DNA of 64,000 nucleotides from an uncultured Stenotrophomonas sp. (GCA_900078405.1 FLTS01000001.1:1884626-1948625), one strand, 5' to 3'; shown: positions 1-9,477, counted from the stretch's first letter. Numbers and translations are program-made. The notes: generated from the sequence alone by a model not told the origin.

Positions 1-92
1 CTGTCCTCGACCGGACGGTCCTGGAAGGCATTCTGGGTACGGGCGGTACGGAACAGCTGGTCGAGCGCGGCATCGTCGAAAACGTCGGACAT
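1..92 (-). CDS. rutE: nitroreductase, RutE-like (5' end only)
   Basis: Only the first 30 codons lie in the window; the gene runs off the left edge. The N-terminus begins [14 protein letters not shown] and continues with a RTARTQNAF stretch, which I recognise from the malonic semialdehyde reductase/nitroreductase (RutE-type) family of xanthomonads. These are FMN-dependent NAD(P)H reductases. The ATG is preceded by CGGAG at a suitable distance. The gene is divergent from the ELM1-like gene across about 130 bp. The family call rests on the N-terminus alone. Confidence 0.6.
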   Translation of the reverse strand, partial: MSDVFDDAALDQLFRTARTQNAFQDRPVED

Positions 93-224
93 GGAAACTC
101 CGGGGCAAATGGGCTGCGGCCGTGGCATTGCGCGATGAAGGCCGCAACAATGGCACAACGAACAAGTGGCTGCAGTGTAAAGGGCCATGACCGCTGCAAC
201 ACCGGGCCTGATTGAAACGAATTA

Positions 225-1196
225 ATGCCACACACAGAACGATCAACGCTTCCCTGGACGATTACCGACGGCCGCGCCGGCAACCTGCGCCAGGCCGCGG
301 CGCTGGCATCGGCATTGCGCCTGGGCGGGCAGCAGCGCCTGCAACTGCAGCCTCGCGCACCGTGGCGCTGGCTGGCACCGCATTGGCTGCCCGGCGCCGG
401 GCAAGGCTATGGAGAAGGTTTCGCACGGCTGGCGGCAAACCCGCCGGCGCTGGCGATCGGTTGCGGGCGGCAGGCCGCCGGCGCATTGCGCGTGCTTGGC
501 CGCCACGGCACGCACACCGTGCAGATCCTCGACCCGCGCATGGCCTCACGTCACTGGCAACTGGTAGTGGTGCCCGAGCACGACCGCCTGCGCGGCGACA
601 ACGTGCTCACCCTGCTCGGCAGCCTGAACCCGGTGAACGACGAATGGCTGGCCTGTGGCCGCGCCGCGTTTCCCAGCTTCGAGCAACTGCCCGGCCCGCG
701 CACCGCACTGTTGTTGGGCGGCCCCACCGACCATGCGCCGTGGCGGGAGCAGGAAATCGCCCCCTTGCTGGCCGAGCTTGCCGCGCGCATCCGCGACGAA
801 GGCGGCAGCGTGCTGGCAACCACCTCGCGGCGTACCCCGCGCGTGGTGACGCAAGCGCTGCTGCGCGCCTTCGACGATGTTCCCGGCGTGATCTGGAGTG
901 ACGGCGGCGACGGCTCCAACCCGTATGCCGGCCTGCTGGGCTGGGCCGACCGCATCGTCTGCACCCCCGATTCGGTGAACCTGCTGTCCGAAGCCTGCGC
1001 CACCCGCGTGCCGGTGGGCGTGCTGCTCGGCCAGCGCGCGCAGGCGCGGATGGCGCGCTTCCAGCAGTCGTTGCGCGAGCGTGGCCACCTGCTCGACGCG
1101 CGGGATGCGCTGGCGGCTGGTCTGCAACCGGCCATCGAGCCGTTGCGCGAAACCCCGCGCATTGCCGCCGAAGTCAAAGCGAGGCTGGGTTTGTAG
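225..1196 (+). CDS. ELM1-like protein (DUF1022, nucleotide-sugar transferase fold)
   Basis: A 323-residue soluble protein of the Mito_fiss_Elm1 (DUF1022) family, which is related to GT-B glycosyltransferases. The start WTITDGRAGNLRQA is the usual family opening (W..TDGR.GN..Q). The middle holds a glycine-rich LLLGGPT loop near residue 165, and the C-terminal half has a CTPDSVNLLSEA segment typical of the donor-binding side. The bacterial function is unknown; in plants ELM1 takes part in mitochondrial fission. The TAG stop codon lies inside the GTAG end of a palindromic repeat. Confidence 0.85.
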   Translation: MPHTERSTLPWTITDGRAGNLRQAAALASALRLGGQQRLQLQPRAPWRWLAPHWLPGAGQGYGEGFARLAANPPALAIGCGRQAAGALRVLGRHGTHTVQILDPRMASRHWQLVVVPEHDRLRGDNVLTLLGSLNPVNDEWLACGRAAFPSFEQLPGPRTALLLGGPTDHAPWREQEIAPLLAELAARIRDEGGSVLATTSRRTPRVVTQALLRAFDDVPGVIWSDGGDGSNPYAGLLGWADRIVCTPDSVNLLSEACATRVPVGVLLGQRAQARMARFQQSLRERGHLLDARDALAAGLQPAIEPLRETPRIAAEVKARLGL

Positions 1197-1262
1197 ATGC
1201 GGGGCTTGCCCCGCATGTGGCTTTCCCGATAAAGCCCCGTGCCGGGCAAGCCCGGCACCTAC
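1193..1262. repeat. SMAG/REP-type dimeric palindrome (family A)
   Basis: Starts with GTAG and ends with CTAC. It holds two short stem-loops: GCGGGGCTTGCCCCGC, then GTGCCGGGCAAGCCCGGCAC. A near-identical copy lies at 37075-37145. It overlaps the stop codon of the ELM1-like gene. GTAG-tipped palindromes of this kind are known in Stenotrophomonas as SMAG repeats. Confidence 0.85.
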
Positions 1263-1421
1263 ATGATGCAGGGCCGCCTGCCGGTAGTACCGGGTGCGGC
1301 GCGGTGAAGAGCCATACAGGCCCGGCGTTTACAATGCCCGCCTTGCGTTCGCCGGTTCTGGCATTGCGCGCCCTTCACTCACTCATTCCCACGGCGCCGC
1401 TCGGCGCTGGCATTGCCGTCC

Positions 1422-1970
1422 ATGTCCCCTTCTCCCCGTTTCGCTCCGCTGACCCCCACCTCGCTGCTGCTGGCCGTACTGGCGATGGGCGCGGTGGTAC
1501 TGGGCTCGAACGTGCTGGTGCAATACCCGATCAACGATTGGCTGACCTGGGGCGCCTTCAGCTACCCGATCGCGTTCCTGGTCAGCAACCTGATCAACCG
1601 CCGCTTCGGCCCGCGCGCCGCACGGCGCGTGGCCTGGGCCGGTTTCACGGTGGCGGTGGTGCTGTCGCTGTGGATCGCCACGCCGCGGATTGCCATTGCC
1701 TCGTGCATGGCCTTCATCTGCGCGCAGTTGCTGGACATCACCGTGTTCGACCGCCTGCGCGCCGGCAACTGGTGGCGCGCGCCGGCGGTGGCCACTACCT
1801 GCAGCGCGACGCTGGACACGGCGATCTTCTGGTCGATCGCCTTCGCCGGCTCGGCATTGCCGTGGCTCAGCTGGGCGGTGGGCGACTGGCTGGTGAAGCT
1901 GGGCATCGGCCTGTGCCTGCTGGTGCCGTTCCGTGCGCTGCTGTGGAAGATGGCGCCGGCGCGGATGTAG
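1422..1970 (+). CDS. VUT family queuosine precursor transporter
   Basis: A hydrophobic protein of about 182 residues with five or six membrane segments, of the VUT/YhhQ family (uptake of 7-deazaguanine queuosine precursors). Visible family features are the YPINDWLTWGAFSYPIAFL region, the NLINRRFGPRAARRV loop with its basic cluster, and the conserved SCMAFICAQLLDITVFDRLR helix with an Asp. A TTG start at 1413 is possible in the same frame; the ATG at 1422 gives a cleaner N-terminus. No strong ribosome site is seen for either start. Confidence 0.85.
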   Translation: MSPSPRFAPLTPTSLLLAVLAMGAVVLGSNVLVQYPINDWLTWGAFSYPIAFLVSNLINRRFGPRAARRVAWAGFTVAVVLSLWIATPRIAIASCMAFICAQLLDITVFDRLRAGNWWRAPAVATTCSATLDTAIFWSIAFAGSALPWLSWAVGDWLVKLGIGLCLLVPFRALLWKMAPARM

Positions 1971-1998
1971 CGCTGGTCCACGAACGATCTGCATACAT

Positions 1999-2066
1999 GT
2001 AGGAGCGACGCCAGTCGCGATGGGGCTTCACCGAGAAAGCTCCATCGCGACTGGCGTCGCTCCTAC
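1999..2066. repeat. SMAG/REP-type palindrome (family B)
   Basis: A long perfect inverted repeat: GTAGGAGCGACGCCAGTCGC...GCGACTGGCGTCGCTCCTAC. Relatives are at 6730-6798 and 58792-58862, and one decayed arm is at about 9049-9103. It lies between the convergent VUT transporter and glnE ends, where it may also act as a transcription stop. Confidence 0.85.
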
Positions 2067-2068
2067 AT

Positions 2069-4924
2069 TCATTGATTTCTGCAAGGGTTTCGGTCGCGTA
2101 CCTGGCGCTGCTCGTCCGGCTCGAACGGCAGGCCCTTGGCGATCGCCGCCGCAGTGATCGCCGCGCATGCGGCTTCAATTTCCGGCGTCGGCGCGGTGAT
2201 GCGCGGGCGCCGGTCCAGGGTGCAGGACAGGCCCGCGTCGAGCAGGTCGGCATGCGCCACGTGCAGGGCCGCGGCGGTATCGGCCGGCAACCAGCCGCCT
2301 TCGGCCAATGCATCGATCAACCGCGGCGTCTCACGCGGTTCGCACAGCGCCGGTTGTTGTGTTGCGCCGGCCAGCACGCCAGTCTGCAACACGAATTCCA
2401 GGTCGACCAGCCCGCCGGGGCCCTGCTTGAGGTCCAGCCGTGCCGCATCGCTGCGGTCCAGCTCGGCGCGCATGCGTGCGCGCATCTTCAACACGTCGCC
2501 GAACAACGTGCCGTGGTCACGCGGCTTTGCCAGCGTGTCGACGCGCACCCGCTCGAAGTCGGCCAGCAGTGTGGCGTCGCCGGCGATGCCACGGGCGCGC
2601 ACCAGCGCCTGGTGCTCCCACGTCCATGCACGCTCGCGCTGGTACTCGGTATAACTGGCCAGCGAGGACACCAGCGCGCCCTTGCCGCCGTCCGGGCGCA
2701 GGCGCACATCGATGTCATACAGGCGCCCGGCGGCGGTCACCGCCGACAGCAGCGCCATCACCTTCTGCGCCAGCCGCGCGAACCAGCGGCTGCTTTCCAG
2801 CGGACGGGCGTAGTCGCTTTCCTCGGCCGCGCGCGGGTGGTCGAACAGGAACACCAGGTCCAGGTCCGAGCCGAAGCCCAGTTCCAGCCCGCCCAGGCTG
2901 CCGTAGCCGATGATGGCGAAACGGCCGCCGGGCACTTCGCCATGCGCGGCGGCAAGGTCGGCGCGCGCCATTTCCAGCACCGCCACCACCACCGCATCGG
3001 CCAGCTGCGCCAGCTGGCGGGTGCAATCCACCGCGCGCTGGCGGCCATCATGGAAGGCCAGCGCCATGCGGAAGCTCAGCGCCAGCCGGGTTTCGTTGAG
3101 CGTGCGCAGCGCCGCTTCCGGGTCGTCGTTGACCCGTGCGGCTGCGCAGGCGGCATGCATTTCCGGTACCTCGGGCAGCGGCCCGGCCACGCGTGTGTCC
3201 AGCAGTTCGTCCAGCAGCAGCGGGAAGGCCATCAGCCGTTCGGACAACAGGGCGCTGCGCGCCAGCACGTTGACCAGCCGGGTCAGCGCGCTGGGTTGTT
3301 CGTCCAGCAGGGCGAGGTAGCTGGTGCGGCGCAGGATCGCCTGCAGCAGGCCCAGCACGCGGCGCAGCGCGGCATCCGGCTGCGGCGAGCGGGTGGCGGC
3401 GTGCAGCAGCGCCGGCAGCACCCGGTCCAGCCGTGCGCGGGCGTTGTCCGACAGCGATTTAACGCCCAGCGACTGGGCGAACTCGCGCAGCGACTGGTCG
3501 GCGCCGTTGGCATCGGCGAAACCGGCCTCGGCCAGCACCGCGGCGTCGCCGCCGCCGGGCAGCACCCGCCAGTAACTGGACAGCACGTCCGGCGCGGCCT
3601 GGCCGCGGCGCGGCGCCAGCAGCGCGGCGAACTCGGCGGCCACGCAGCGGCGTTGTTCGTCCAGGGCCTGCAGCAAGGCATCGCGCCCCGGGTAGCCCAG
3701 CCCGTGCGCGATGCGCTCGGCGTCCAGCGCATCGGTGGGCAGGCGGTGGGTCTGCGCGTCGCGCAGCATCTGCAAGCGGTTCTCCAACCGGCGCAGGAAG
3801 CGGTAGGCGGTGGCCAGCGCCGCGCCATCGGCGGCATCCATCTGCCCGGCCGCCACCAGCGCCTGCAACGCCGGCAGCAGGCGCCGTTCGCGCAACGTCG
3901 GTTCGCGGCCGCCACGGATCAGCTGCAGCGCCTGGGCGAGAAACTCGATCTCGCGGATGCCGCCCGGGCCGCGCTTGATGTCGTCGAAGCGGTCGCTGCG
4001 CGCGACCTCGGCGGTAATCGCCGCCTTCATCTCGCGCAGGCCGTCCAGCGCGGTGTAGTCGAGGTAGCGGCGGTAGACGAACGGGCGCAGCGTCTCCAGC
4101 CACGCTTCGCCGGCGGCGACGTCGCCAGCCACCGCGCGCGCCTTGATCCACGCGTAGCGCTCCCAGTCGCGGCCTTCGCGCTGGAAATACTGGTCCATGC
4201 CGGCGAACGACAGTGCCACCCGCCCGGCGTTGCCGAACGGCCGCAGGCGCAGGTCCACGCGATGGCAGAAGCCGTCGGCGGTGGTTTCGTCCAGCAGCCG
4301 CGCCAGCCGCTGGCCGAGCCGGGCGAAGTATTCCTCGGCCGCCAGCGGGCGCGCGCCGTCGGACTCGCCGGCCTGCGGGTAGGCGTAGACCAGGTCGATG
4401 TCGGAGGAGAAATTCAGCTCACCACCACCAAGCTTGCCCAGCCCGAACACCACCAGCCGCTGCACGCTGCCGTCTTCTGCACGCACCACGCCGTGGCGCT
4501 GGACGAATTCCTGTTCCAGCGCGGCCAGCGCCAGTTGCAGGCAGTCCTCGGCCAGTTCGGTGGCGCCGCGCAAGGTGGCGTCCACCGCGTCCAGCCCGAG
4601 CAGGTCGCGCCAGACCAGCCGGGTGGAGGCAGCGGCGCGATGGCGGCGCAACTGCGCCGGCCAGGCGCTGGGTTGCAGCGGGTCCAGCTGCGGCAGGGAC
4701 AACGGCGGCGGGTCGGGCTCGGCCAGCAGCGCCAGCAGTTCCGGCTGCCGGCACAGGGTGTCGATGGCGAAATCGCTGGCAATGGCCAGTTGCCGCAGGT
4801 TCGCTTCGAAGCCGGCGGCCGGCGGCCAATGCGCCGGATCGGACAGCGCCAGCTTCAGCCGGGCGCTGGCGCGATCGGCCAGCGGAGCGAGGGTTTCGGG
4901 CACGGGCAGGGCGGAAGTCGTCAT
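2069..4924 (-). CDS. glnE: glutamine synthetase adenylyltransferase/adenylyl-removing enzyme
   Basis: A 951-residue bifunctional enzyme that adds AMP to, and removes it from, glutamine synthetase in response to PII and glutamine. It shows the two nucleotidyltransferase modules of GlnE. The first (removing domain) has [17 protein letters not shown] near residue 165; the second (adding domain) has [17 protein letters not shown] near residue 680. Each is followed by its helical DUF294-like region, with [16 protein letters not shown] and [12 protein letters not shown] motifs. The last few residues run close to the palindrome at 1999-2066. Monocistronic as far as visible. Confidence 0.97.
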   Translation of the reverse strand: MTTSALPVPETLAPLADRASARLKLALSDPAHWPPAAGFEANLRQLAIASDFAIDTLCRQPELLALLAEPDPPPLSLPQLDPLQPSAWPAQLRRHRAAASTRLVWRDLLGLDAVDATLRGATELAEDCLQLALAALEQEFVQRHGVVRAEDGSVQRLVVFGLGKLGGGELNFSSDIDLVYAYPQAGESDGARPLAAEEYFARLGQRLARLLDETTADGFCHRVDLRLRPFGNAGRVALSFAGMDQYFQREGRDWERYAWIKARAVAGDVAAGEAWLETLRPFVYRRYLDYTALDGLREMKAAITAEVARSDRFDDIKRGPGGIREIEFLAQALQLIRGGREPTLRERRLLPALQALVAAGQMDAADGAALATAYRFLRRLENRLQMLRDAQTHRLPTDALDAERIAHGLGYPGRDALLQALDEQRRCVAAEFAALLAPRRGQAAPDVLSSYWRVLPGGGDAAVLAEAGFADANGADQSLREFAQSLGVKSLSDNARARLDRVLPALLHAATRSPQPDAALRRVLGLLQAILRRTSYLALLDEQPSALTRLVNVLARSALLSERLMAFPLLLDELLDTRVAGPLPEVPEMHAACAAARVNDDPEAALRTLNETRLALSFRMALAFHDGRQRAVDCTRQLAQLADAVVVAVLEMARADLAAAHGEVPGGRFAIIGYGSLGGLELGFGSDLDLVFLFDHPRAAEESDYARPLESSRWFARLAQKVMALLSAVTAAGRLYDIDVRLRPDGGKGALVSSLASYTEYQRERAWTWEHQALVRARGIAGDATLLADFERVRVDTLAKPRDHGTLFGDVLKMRARMRAELDRSDAARLDLKQGPGGLVDLEFVLQTGVLAGATQQPALCEPRETPRLIDALAEGGWLPADTAAALHVAHADLLDAGLSCTLDRRPRITAPTPEIEAACAAITAAAIAKGLPFEPDEQRQVRDRNPCRNQ

Positions 4925-4990
4925 GCGCCAATTCTGGCATTACCGGCACCCCGCCCTGCGGGCCAGCCATGACAATCGCGGCAAGGCATT

Positions 4991-5027
4991 AAAAAAGCCC
5001 GCTGGCAGCGAACTGCCAGCGGGCTTT
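4991..5027 (-). terminator. Rho-independent terminator acting on the minus strand, no gene in front of it
   Basis: A 15-bp perfect stem (AAAGCCCGCTGGCAG) with a 4-nt loop is followed on the minus strand by six U and AA. It lies 66 bp upstream of the glnE start on the same strand, so it must end some RNA begun further upstream. There is no minus-strand coding gene to its right; the next gene is divergent. Confidence 0.8.
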
Positions 5028-5110
5028 GCTCCCTCCCCCACGTCGGGATGCAGGGCGATCCTGCGGGCTCGTCCGGCAAGTTGCACGCTGCAGTGCAAAA
5101 ACGATACCCA
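4991..5110 (-). ncRNA. candidate small RNA or glnE leader ended by an orphan terminator
   Basis: The minus strand from about 5110 to 4991 can form a hairpin with arms TTGCAC/GTGCAA, a second with GCAGG/CCTGC, a G-rich single strand (GTGGGGGAGGGAGC), and the strong terminator. I did not find a convincing promoter: a TATACC element lies at about 5113-5118 but has no good -35. It may be a short independent RNA or a prematurely ended glnE leader. Confidence 0.35.
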
Positions 5111-5117
5111 CGGGTAT
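5104..5117. promoter_or_regulatory. palindrome, possible operator
   Basis: A perfect palindrome ATACCC-AC-GGGTAT lies about 85 bp before the CoA-transferase start. Another imperfect palindrome (TTGCAC-N6-GTGCAA) sits just to its left. The first resembles ATACCC/GGGTAT operators bound by CsoR/RcnR-type repressors, but no such regulator lies nearby, so the link is only a shape match. Confidence 0.3.
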
Positions 5118-5202
5118 AGTTCCGGCCGGTGGTCGTTGCGCCGGATCAAGGACGCCCGGCCGCACGCACCCGACAATCGCGTCCCCAGGTAACGTCATCG
5201 CC

Positions 5203-6717
5203 ATGTCCATCGACCGCATCCTCCACCCCGGCCTGCGCCAGCGCATCGTTTCGGCCGAGGCCGCCGCCACCTTGATCAACCCCGGCGAAACCGTCGCCAT
5301 GAGCGGCTTCACCGGTTCCGGCTACCCCAAGGCGGTGCCGCAGTTCTTGGCCCGGCGCATCGAACAGGCGCACGGGCGCGGCGAAGAATTCCGCATCAAT
5401 CTGCTCACCGGCGCGTCCACCGCGCCGGAGCTGGATGGCGCGCTGGCCAAGGTCGACGGCATCGCCATGCGCATGCCGTTCCAGAGCGACCCGGACGCAC
5501 GCAAGCGCATCAACGCCGGCAAGCTGGACTATCTGGACATCCACCTCTCGCACGTGGCCCAGCACGTGTGGTTCGGCTTCTACAACGAGATCGACACCGC
5601 GGTGGTCGAGGTTTCGGCAATCCATGCCGACGGCTCGCTGGTCCCGTCCACCTCGGTCGGCAACAACAAGACCTGGCTGGACCTTGCGAAGAAGGTGATC
5701 ATCGAGGTCAACCAGTGGCAGCCGGCCGGCATCGACGGCATGCACGACATCTACTACGGCACCGCGCTGCCGCCACACCGCAAGCCGATCCCGCTGATGC
5801 GCGGCGACGAACGCATCGGCCAGACCACGCTGCGCTGCGACCCGGACAAGATCGCCGCAGTCGTGCTGACCGACGCGCCGGACCGCAACAGTCCGTTCAA
5901 CCCGCCTGATGCCGACAGCCAGCGCATCGCCGGGCACCTGATCGAGTTCCTCAAGCACGAAGTGGCGCGTGGGCGCCTGCCGGCCAACCTGCTGCCGCTG
6001 CAGTCCGGCGTGGGCAACATCCCCAACGCGGTGCTGGCCGGGCTGGCCAGCAGCGGTTTCCGCGATCTCGAAGCATTCACCGAGGTGATCCAGGACGGCA
6101 TGCTCGACCTGCTCAAGTCCGGTGTGCTGCGCTATGCCTCGTGCACCGGCTTCGCGCTCAGCCCGGCGGCCAGCGAGGCGTTCATGCGCGACCTCGACTT
6201 CTACCGGCAACGCATCATCATGCGTTCGCAGGAGGTGTCCAACCACCCGGAACTGGTGCGGCGGCTGGGCTGCATCGGCATGAACGGCATGATCGAGGCC
6301 GACCTGTACGGCAACGTCAACTCCACCCACGTGATGGGCAGCAGCATCATGAACGGCATCGGCGGCTCGGGCGACTTCGCCCGCAATGGCTTCCTGTCGA
6401 TCTTCCTGAGCTCGTCCACCGCCAAGAACGGCAGCATCTCCTCGATCGTGCCGATGGTCAGCCACGTCGACCACACCGAGCACGACGTGGCGGTGATCGT
6501 CACCGAACAGGGCCTGGCCGACCTGCGCGGGCTGCCGCCACGCAAGCGTGCGCGCGCGTTGATCGACAACTGCGTGCATCCGGATTTCCGCGCGCAGCTG
6601 CAGGACTATTTCGACCGCGCCAGCCGTGACAGCTACGGCAAGCACACCCCGCACCTGTTGAACGAGGCCCTGTCCTGGCACCAGCGCTGGCTGGATACCG
6701 GCACGATGAAGGGTTAG
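5203..6717 (+). CDS. acetyl-CoA hydrolase/succinyl-CoA:acetate CoA-transferase family enzyme
   Basis: A 504-residue class I CoA-transferase of the acetyl-CoA hydrolase family, closest in layout to AarC/SCACT, which moves CoA between succinyl-CoA and acetate. The motif FTEVIQDGMLDLL places a Glu at residue 294, the position of the catalytic Glu294 of AarC. QSGVGNIPNAVL precedes it and the glycine-rich GGSGDFARN loop follows. The ATG at 5203 opens MSIDRILHPGLRQR, the normal family start; the frame is open further upstream but without family sequence. Hydrolase versus transferase activity cannot be settled from sequence. Confidence 0.9.
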   Translation: MSIDRILHPGLRQRIVSAEAAATLINPGETVAMSGFTGSGYPKAVPQFLARRIEQAHGRGEEFRINLLTGASTAPELDGALAKVDGIAMRMPFQSDPDARKRINAGKLDYLDIHLSHVAQHVWFGFYNEIDTAVVEVSAIHADGSLVPSTSVGNNKTWLDLAKKVIIEVNQWQPAGIDGMHDIYYGTALPPHRKPIPLMRGDERIGQTTLRCDPDKIAAVVLTDAPDRNSPFNPPDADSQRIAGHLIEFLKHEVARGRLPANLLPLQSGVGNIPNAVLAGLASSGFRDLEAFTEVIQDGMLDLLKSGVLRYASCTGFALSPAASEAFMRDLDFYRQRIIMRSQEVSNHPELVRRLGCIGMNGMIEADLYGNVNSTHVMGSSIMNGIGGSGDFARNGFLSIFLSSSTAKNGSISSIVPMVSHVDHTEHDVAVIVTEQGLADLRGLPPRKRARALIDNCVHPDFRAQLQDYFDRASRDSYGKHTPHLLNEALSWHQRWLDTGTMKG

Positions 6718-6729
6718 GCGCATTCCCCT

Positions 6730-6798
6730 GCAGGAGCGACGCGAGTCGCGACCGGAGCTCTACCGGGAAAACCCGGTCGCGACTCGCGTCGCTCCTAC
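6730..6798. repeat. SMAG/REP-type palindrome (family B)
   Basis: An inverted repeat CAGGAGCGACGCGAGTCGCGACCGG...CCGGTCGCGACTCGCGTCGCTCCTAC, with GCAG in place of the first GTAG. It lies between the convergent CoA-transferase and AsmA-like genes. Confidence 0.8.
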
Positions 6799-6829
6799 AG
6801 GAGAAACCAGGCTCTGCCCCCGCTTTGCC

Positions 6830-9001
6830 TCAACGCAACAACGGTGGCCGGCTGTCATACCACTGGCGCGCGCCGCGCAGGTGGTACTTGCGGTTGCCGT
6901 CCTGCAGCTCCACGCCAACGCCGAGGATGCCCCACTTCAGGTGCAGGTCGCCGTGCCGGCGCGGGCCTTCCAGCGCCAGCCGCGCATCGACGGTGAAGCG
7001 TTCGTTCTGCGCGCGCGCCTGGTCCAGCACCAGCCGCTTGCCCTGCCACAGCCACTTGCCGCTCAGCCTCGCCTCTCCGGCATCGACCACCTTGCCGACC
7101 CACGCCGGCAGGTCGGTGCGGTCGGCGAACATCGCCAGCAGGAAACCGACGTCACGCATGCGCACCCGCAGGTTGCCGCTGGCCGAAGAAGGGGCCTTCC
7201 ACTCGGCACGGCCGCTGTCGATGTCCAGCGTCGCCCACCAGCCCGAATGGGTCGTGCCGCCGGGCTCGGTGAAGGCGACGTTGCGCACGCGGGCGCTGCT
7301 GTCGCCCAGTTCGAACTCGCCCTTGCGCAGGTTGCCGCGCCGCAGCCGCGCATCCAGCATCACGTCGCCGCGCAGGTTCATGCCGGCCACCGCCAGCCGC
7401 ACCTGCCGGCCCTCGACGCGCAGCGTGCCGCGCCCCACGTCGCCATCACCGTCCAGCCGCAGGTCGCCGCTGAGCATGCCGCTGCCACCGGCAAAGCGCA
7501 GCGTGTCGTTGGGCAGGTGCGAGTTGAACACAGCCAGCTCGGGGATGCGCGCGCGCTCGAAGCGCACCCGCGCCCGCATGCTTTCCTTCATGCGCTCCAG
7601 CCGTGCGTCGGCCAGCGTTTCCAGGCGCAGCCGTTCGCCGGTGAAATACGGCTTGCCCGGCGTATCCGAAGGCGCGGCGCTGAAGGCTTCCATCACCACG
7701 TCCAGCCGCGACTGCGGGTTGCCGGCGGCATCGCTGGCGATGCTCGCCTGCGCGCGCGCCTTGCCGCGGAAACGGTTGCCCAGCACGTCCGCACGCGCCT
7801 CGACATCGCTCACCTGCAGACGGCTGCCATCGAGCAAACGCCCGTCGGCGAGCTTGAGGTCGGCATCGACGGTGCCGCTGCCTTCCAGTCCCATCCAGTC
7901 GGCCTGGGTGAACAGCGCGACCACGCCACCGATGGACGGCAAATGGCCATGCGCGCGCACTTCGCCACTGGCCGTCATCAGCCGTTCGCGCCAATCCTTC
8001 AATGGCAAGGCGATGCCGGGCACGTCGAGCGTGGCGTCGAGCGATGGATGCCGGCCATCCAGGTCGGGCAGCGTGGCGCGTAGGTGCAGGGCGTCGTCCG
8101 CCGTCGCGTGCAGGTCGAGCTGGTTGGCGACATGCGTGCCTTGCGCATCCACGTTCGACAATGGCAAGCGCAATTGCAGCTGGCTGCCGGGTGCCAGCAC
8201 GCCGCGCGCCAGCGACAGCTTCGCCTGCAGTTCGCCATTGCCGGGCAGCACCGCGAAATCGTAACGGCCATCGCCACCCAGCGTGGACTGCAGGCCGACG
8301 GCGGTGCCGTGCAGGTCCAGCGTCGCGGCGAGCAGGTCGAGCTTGGCGAGGCCGGGATGCTCGGCCGAGACATGCCGTGGCAGGGTGAACGTGGAGGACA
8401 GGCGCGCATCACGCAGCCACTGGATATCACCGCGGCTCACCTGCGCCGCGTCGAACTGCAGCGTGGAAGGCCGCAGTTCCATCGGCCCGCCGCGCAGTTG
8501 CTTGCCGAAACCGACTTCGGCGTGGCCATCGCCGGTGACCTGCCAGCCACCCAGCGTGGCCGCGCGCAGGCTGCCGGTGGCAATGCGCCGGAAGTCCAGC
8601 GTCCAGCCTCCCGGCCGCGGCGGCGGTGCCGGCCGCTCCCGCGCCGCCCGCGTGAGCGAACCGGCGACACCATCGGCTTCGACCCACGGCACCTGCAACT
8701 CCTTGCGCAGCAACGGCCACAATGCGATGCGCCCATGCACCGCATCGGCCTGCGCCGACCACTGCATGCGCCGCACGTGCCCGCGCATGCGCACCTCGCG
8801 CAGCGTCACCCGCCCCGGCCAGAAAGTGTGGCCGCCGCTCCACTCCATCGCGAACGCCTCCGGCCTGCGGTTGAGCACGTCGTGGCCGAAGCGACTGTTG
8901 AGGAACGCGTTGCCCGCCAGCAGGTACAGCGCATAGCAGAGCAGCGCCAGTAAACCGGCCAATCGCAGGATTCTTCCGTGCCGCGCAGGGAGAGTTTTCA
9001 T
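6830..9001 (-). CDS. membrane-anchored AsmA-like protein, function unknown
   Basis: A 723-residue protein with one N-terminal membrane helix (about residues 11-29, LRLAGLLALLCYALYLL) and a long periplasmic body. The body is rich in alternating beta-strand patterns such as LDATLDVPGIAL and SGTVDADLKLADGRLL, typical of AsmA/TamB-like envelope proteins thought to bridge lipids between membranes. No single domain motif is decisive. It stands alone between convergent and unrelated neighbours. Assignment to the AsmA superfamily is inference from topology and repeat texture. Confidence 0.55.
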   Translation of the reverse strand: MKTLPARHGRILRLAGLLALLCYALYLLAGNAFLNSRFGHDVLNRRPEAFAMEWSGGHTFWPGRVTLREVRMRGHVRRMQWSAQADAVHGRIALWPLLRKELQVPWVEADGVAGSLTRAARERPAPPPRPGGWTLDFRRIATGSLRAATLGGWQVTGDGHAEVGFGKQLRGGPMELRPSTLQFDAAQVSRGDIQWLRDARLSSTFTLPRHVSAEHPGLAKLDLLAATLDLHGTAVGLQSTLGGDGRYDFAVLPGNGELQAKLSLARGVLAPGSQLQLRLPLSNVDAQGTHVANQLDLHATADDALHLRATLPDLDGRHPSLDATLDVPGIALPLKDWRERLMTASGEVRAHGHLPSIGGVVALFTQADWMGLEGSGTVDADLKLADGRLLDGSRLQVSDVEARADVLGNRFRGKARAQASIASDAAGNPQSRLDVVMEAFSAAPSDTPGKPYFTGERLRLETLADARLERMKESMRARVRFERARIPELAVFNSHLPNDTLRFAGGSGMLSGDLRLDGDGDVGRGTLRVEGRQVRLAVAGMNLRGDVMLDARLRRGNLRKGEFELGDSSARVRNVAFTEPGGTTHSGWWATLDIDSGRAEWKAPSSASGNLRVRMRDVGFLLAMFADRTDLPAWVGKVVDAGEARLSGKWLWQGKRLVLDQARAQNERFTVDARLALEGPRRHGDLHLKWGILGVGVELQDGNRKYHLRGARQWYDSRPPLLR

Positions 9002-9048
9002 GAGGCGCAGGATAACGGCGAAGCCTGCGTACGGCGTTGGCCCTCGAT

Positions 9049-9103
9049 GCAGAAGCGACGGGACTTCATCGGGAGTGCCCCATCGCGACTGACGTCGCTC
9101 CTA
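9049..9103. repeat. decayed SMAG/REP-type palindrome (family B)
   Basis: One arm (CATCGCGACTGACGTCGCTCCTA) matches the family B repeat; the other arm (AGAAGCGACGGGAC) is degenerate. It fills most of the gap between the AsmA-like and GIY-YIG genes. Confidence 0.55.
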
Positions 9104-9373
9104 TGGGGTTTCCGTTTCACACCCGGCACGCAGCAGCCAGGCCAGCTTGCGCTCGCGTGGTTGCTGTTTGATCTGCCACTCGGCGCGCGATGCCGCCGCG
9201 CGATCGGCATACCCACGCATGCCGAGGATGCGCAGCGGCGGGTGCGCGCGTGTGTAGCGCGCGCCCTTGCCGGCAAGGTGCGCCCGGAAACGGGCTTCCA
9301 CGTCGGTGCTGATGCCGGCGTAGTAGCTGCCGTCGCGGCATTCAAGCAGGTACAGGAACCATTGCGCGGTCAT
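9101..9373 (-). CDS. GIY-YIG nuclease family protein (YhbQ-like)
   Basis: A 90-residue protein consisting of one GIY-YIG domain of the small UPF0213/YhbQ type. The [18 protein letters not shown] segment holds the two half-motifs (YLL and YAGIS), and Arg and Glu follow in [16 protein letters not shown] and SRAEWQIKQ. An upstream in-frame start would add 20 residues without family likeness, so the ATG at 9373 is preferred. YhbQ is linked to DNA damage handling; the role here is not shown. Confidence 0.85.
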   Translation of the reverse strand: MTAQWFLYLLECRDGSYYAGISTDVEARFRAHLAGKGARYTRAHPPLRILGMRGYADRAAASRAEWQIKQQPRERKLAWLLRAGCETETP

Positions 9374-9477
9374 CGAAAATCCATCATGCCGTTGCAGCGG
9401 CGACATCAGGCGCAGCCGGGGCTTTGGCGGCAAACCCCGTCGCGACCGACCTCACCCCTGCAAGGAACATCGCGGCA

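Noticed and set aside
2072..4972. A 966-codon open frame on the plus strand opposite glnE
   Set aside because: It is the antisense of glnE third-codon positions in high-GC DNA. The protein is Gln/Arg/Ala/His-rich without any domain, while the minus-strand product is a clear GlnE.
5026..5202. An extended start for the CoA-transferase at 5026
   Set aside because: The extra 59 residues are Arg/Pro-rich and lie over palindromes and the orphan terminator. With the ATG at 5203 the catalytic Glu is residue 294, as in AarC.
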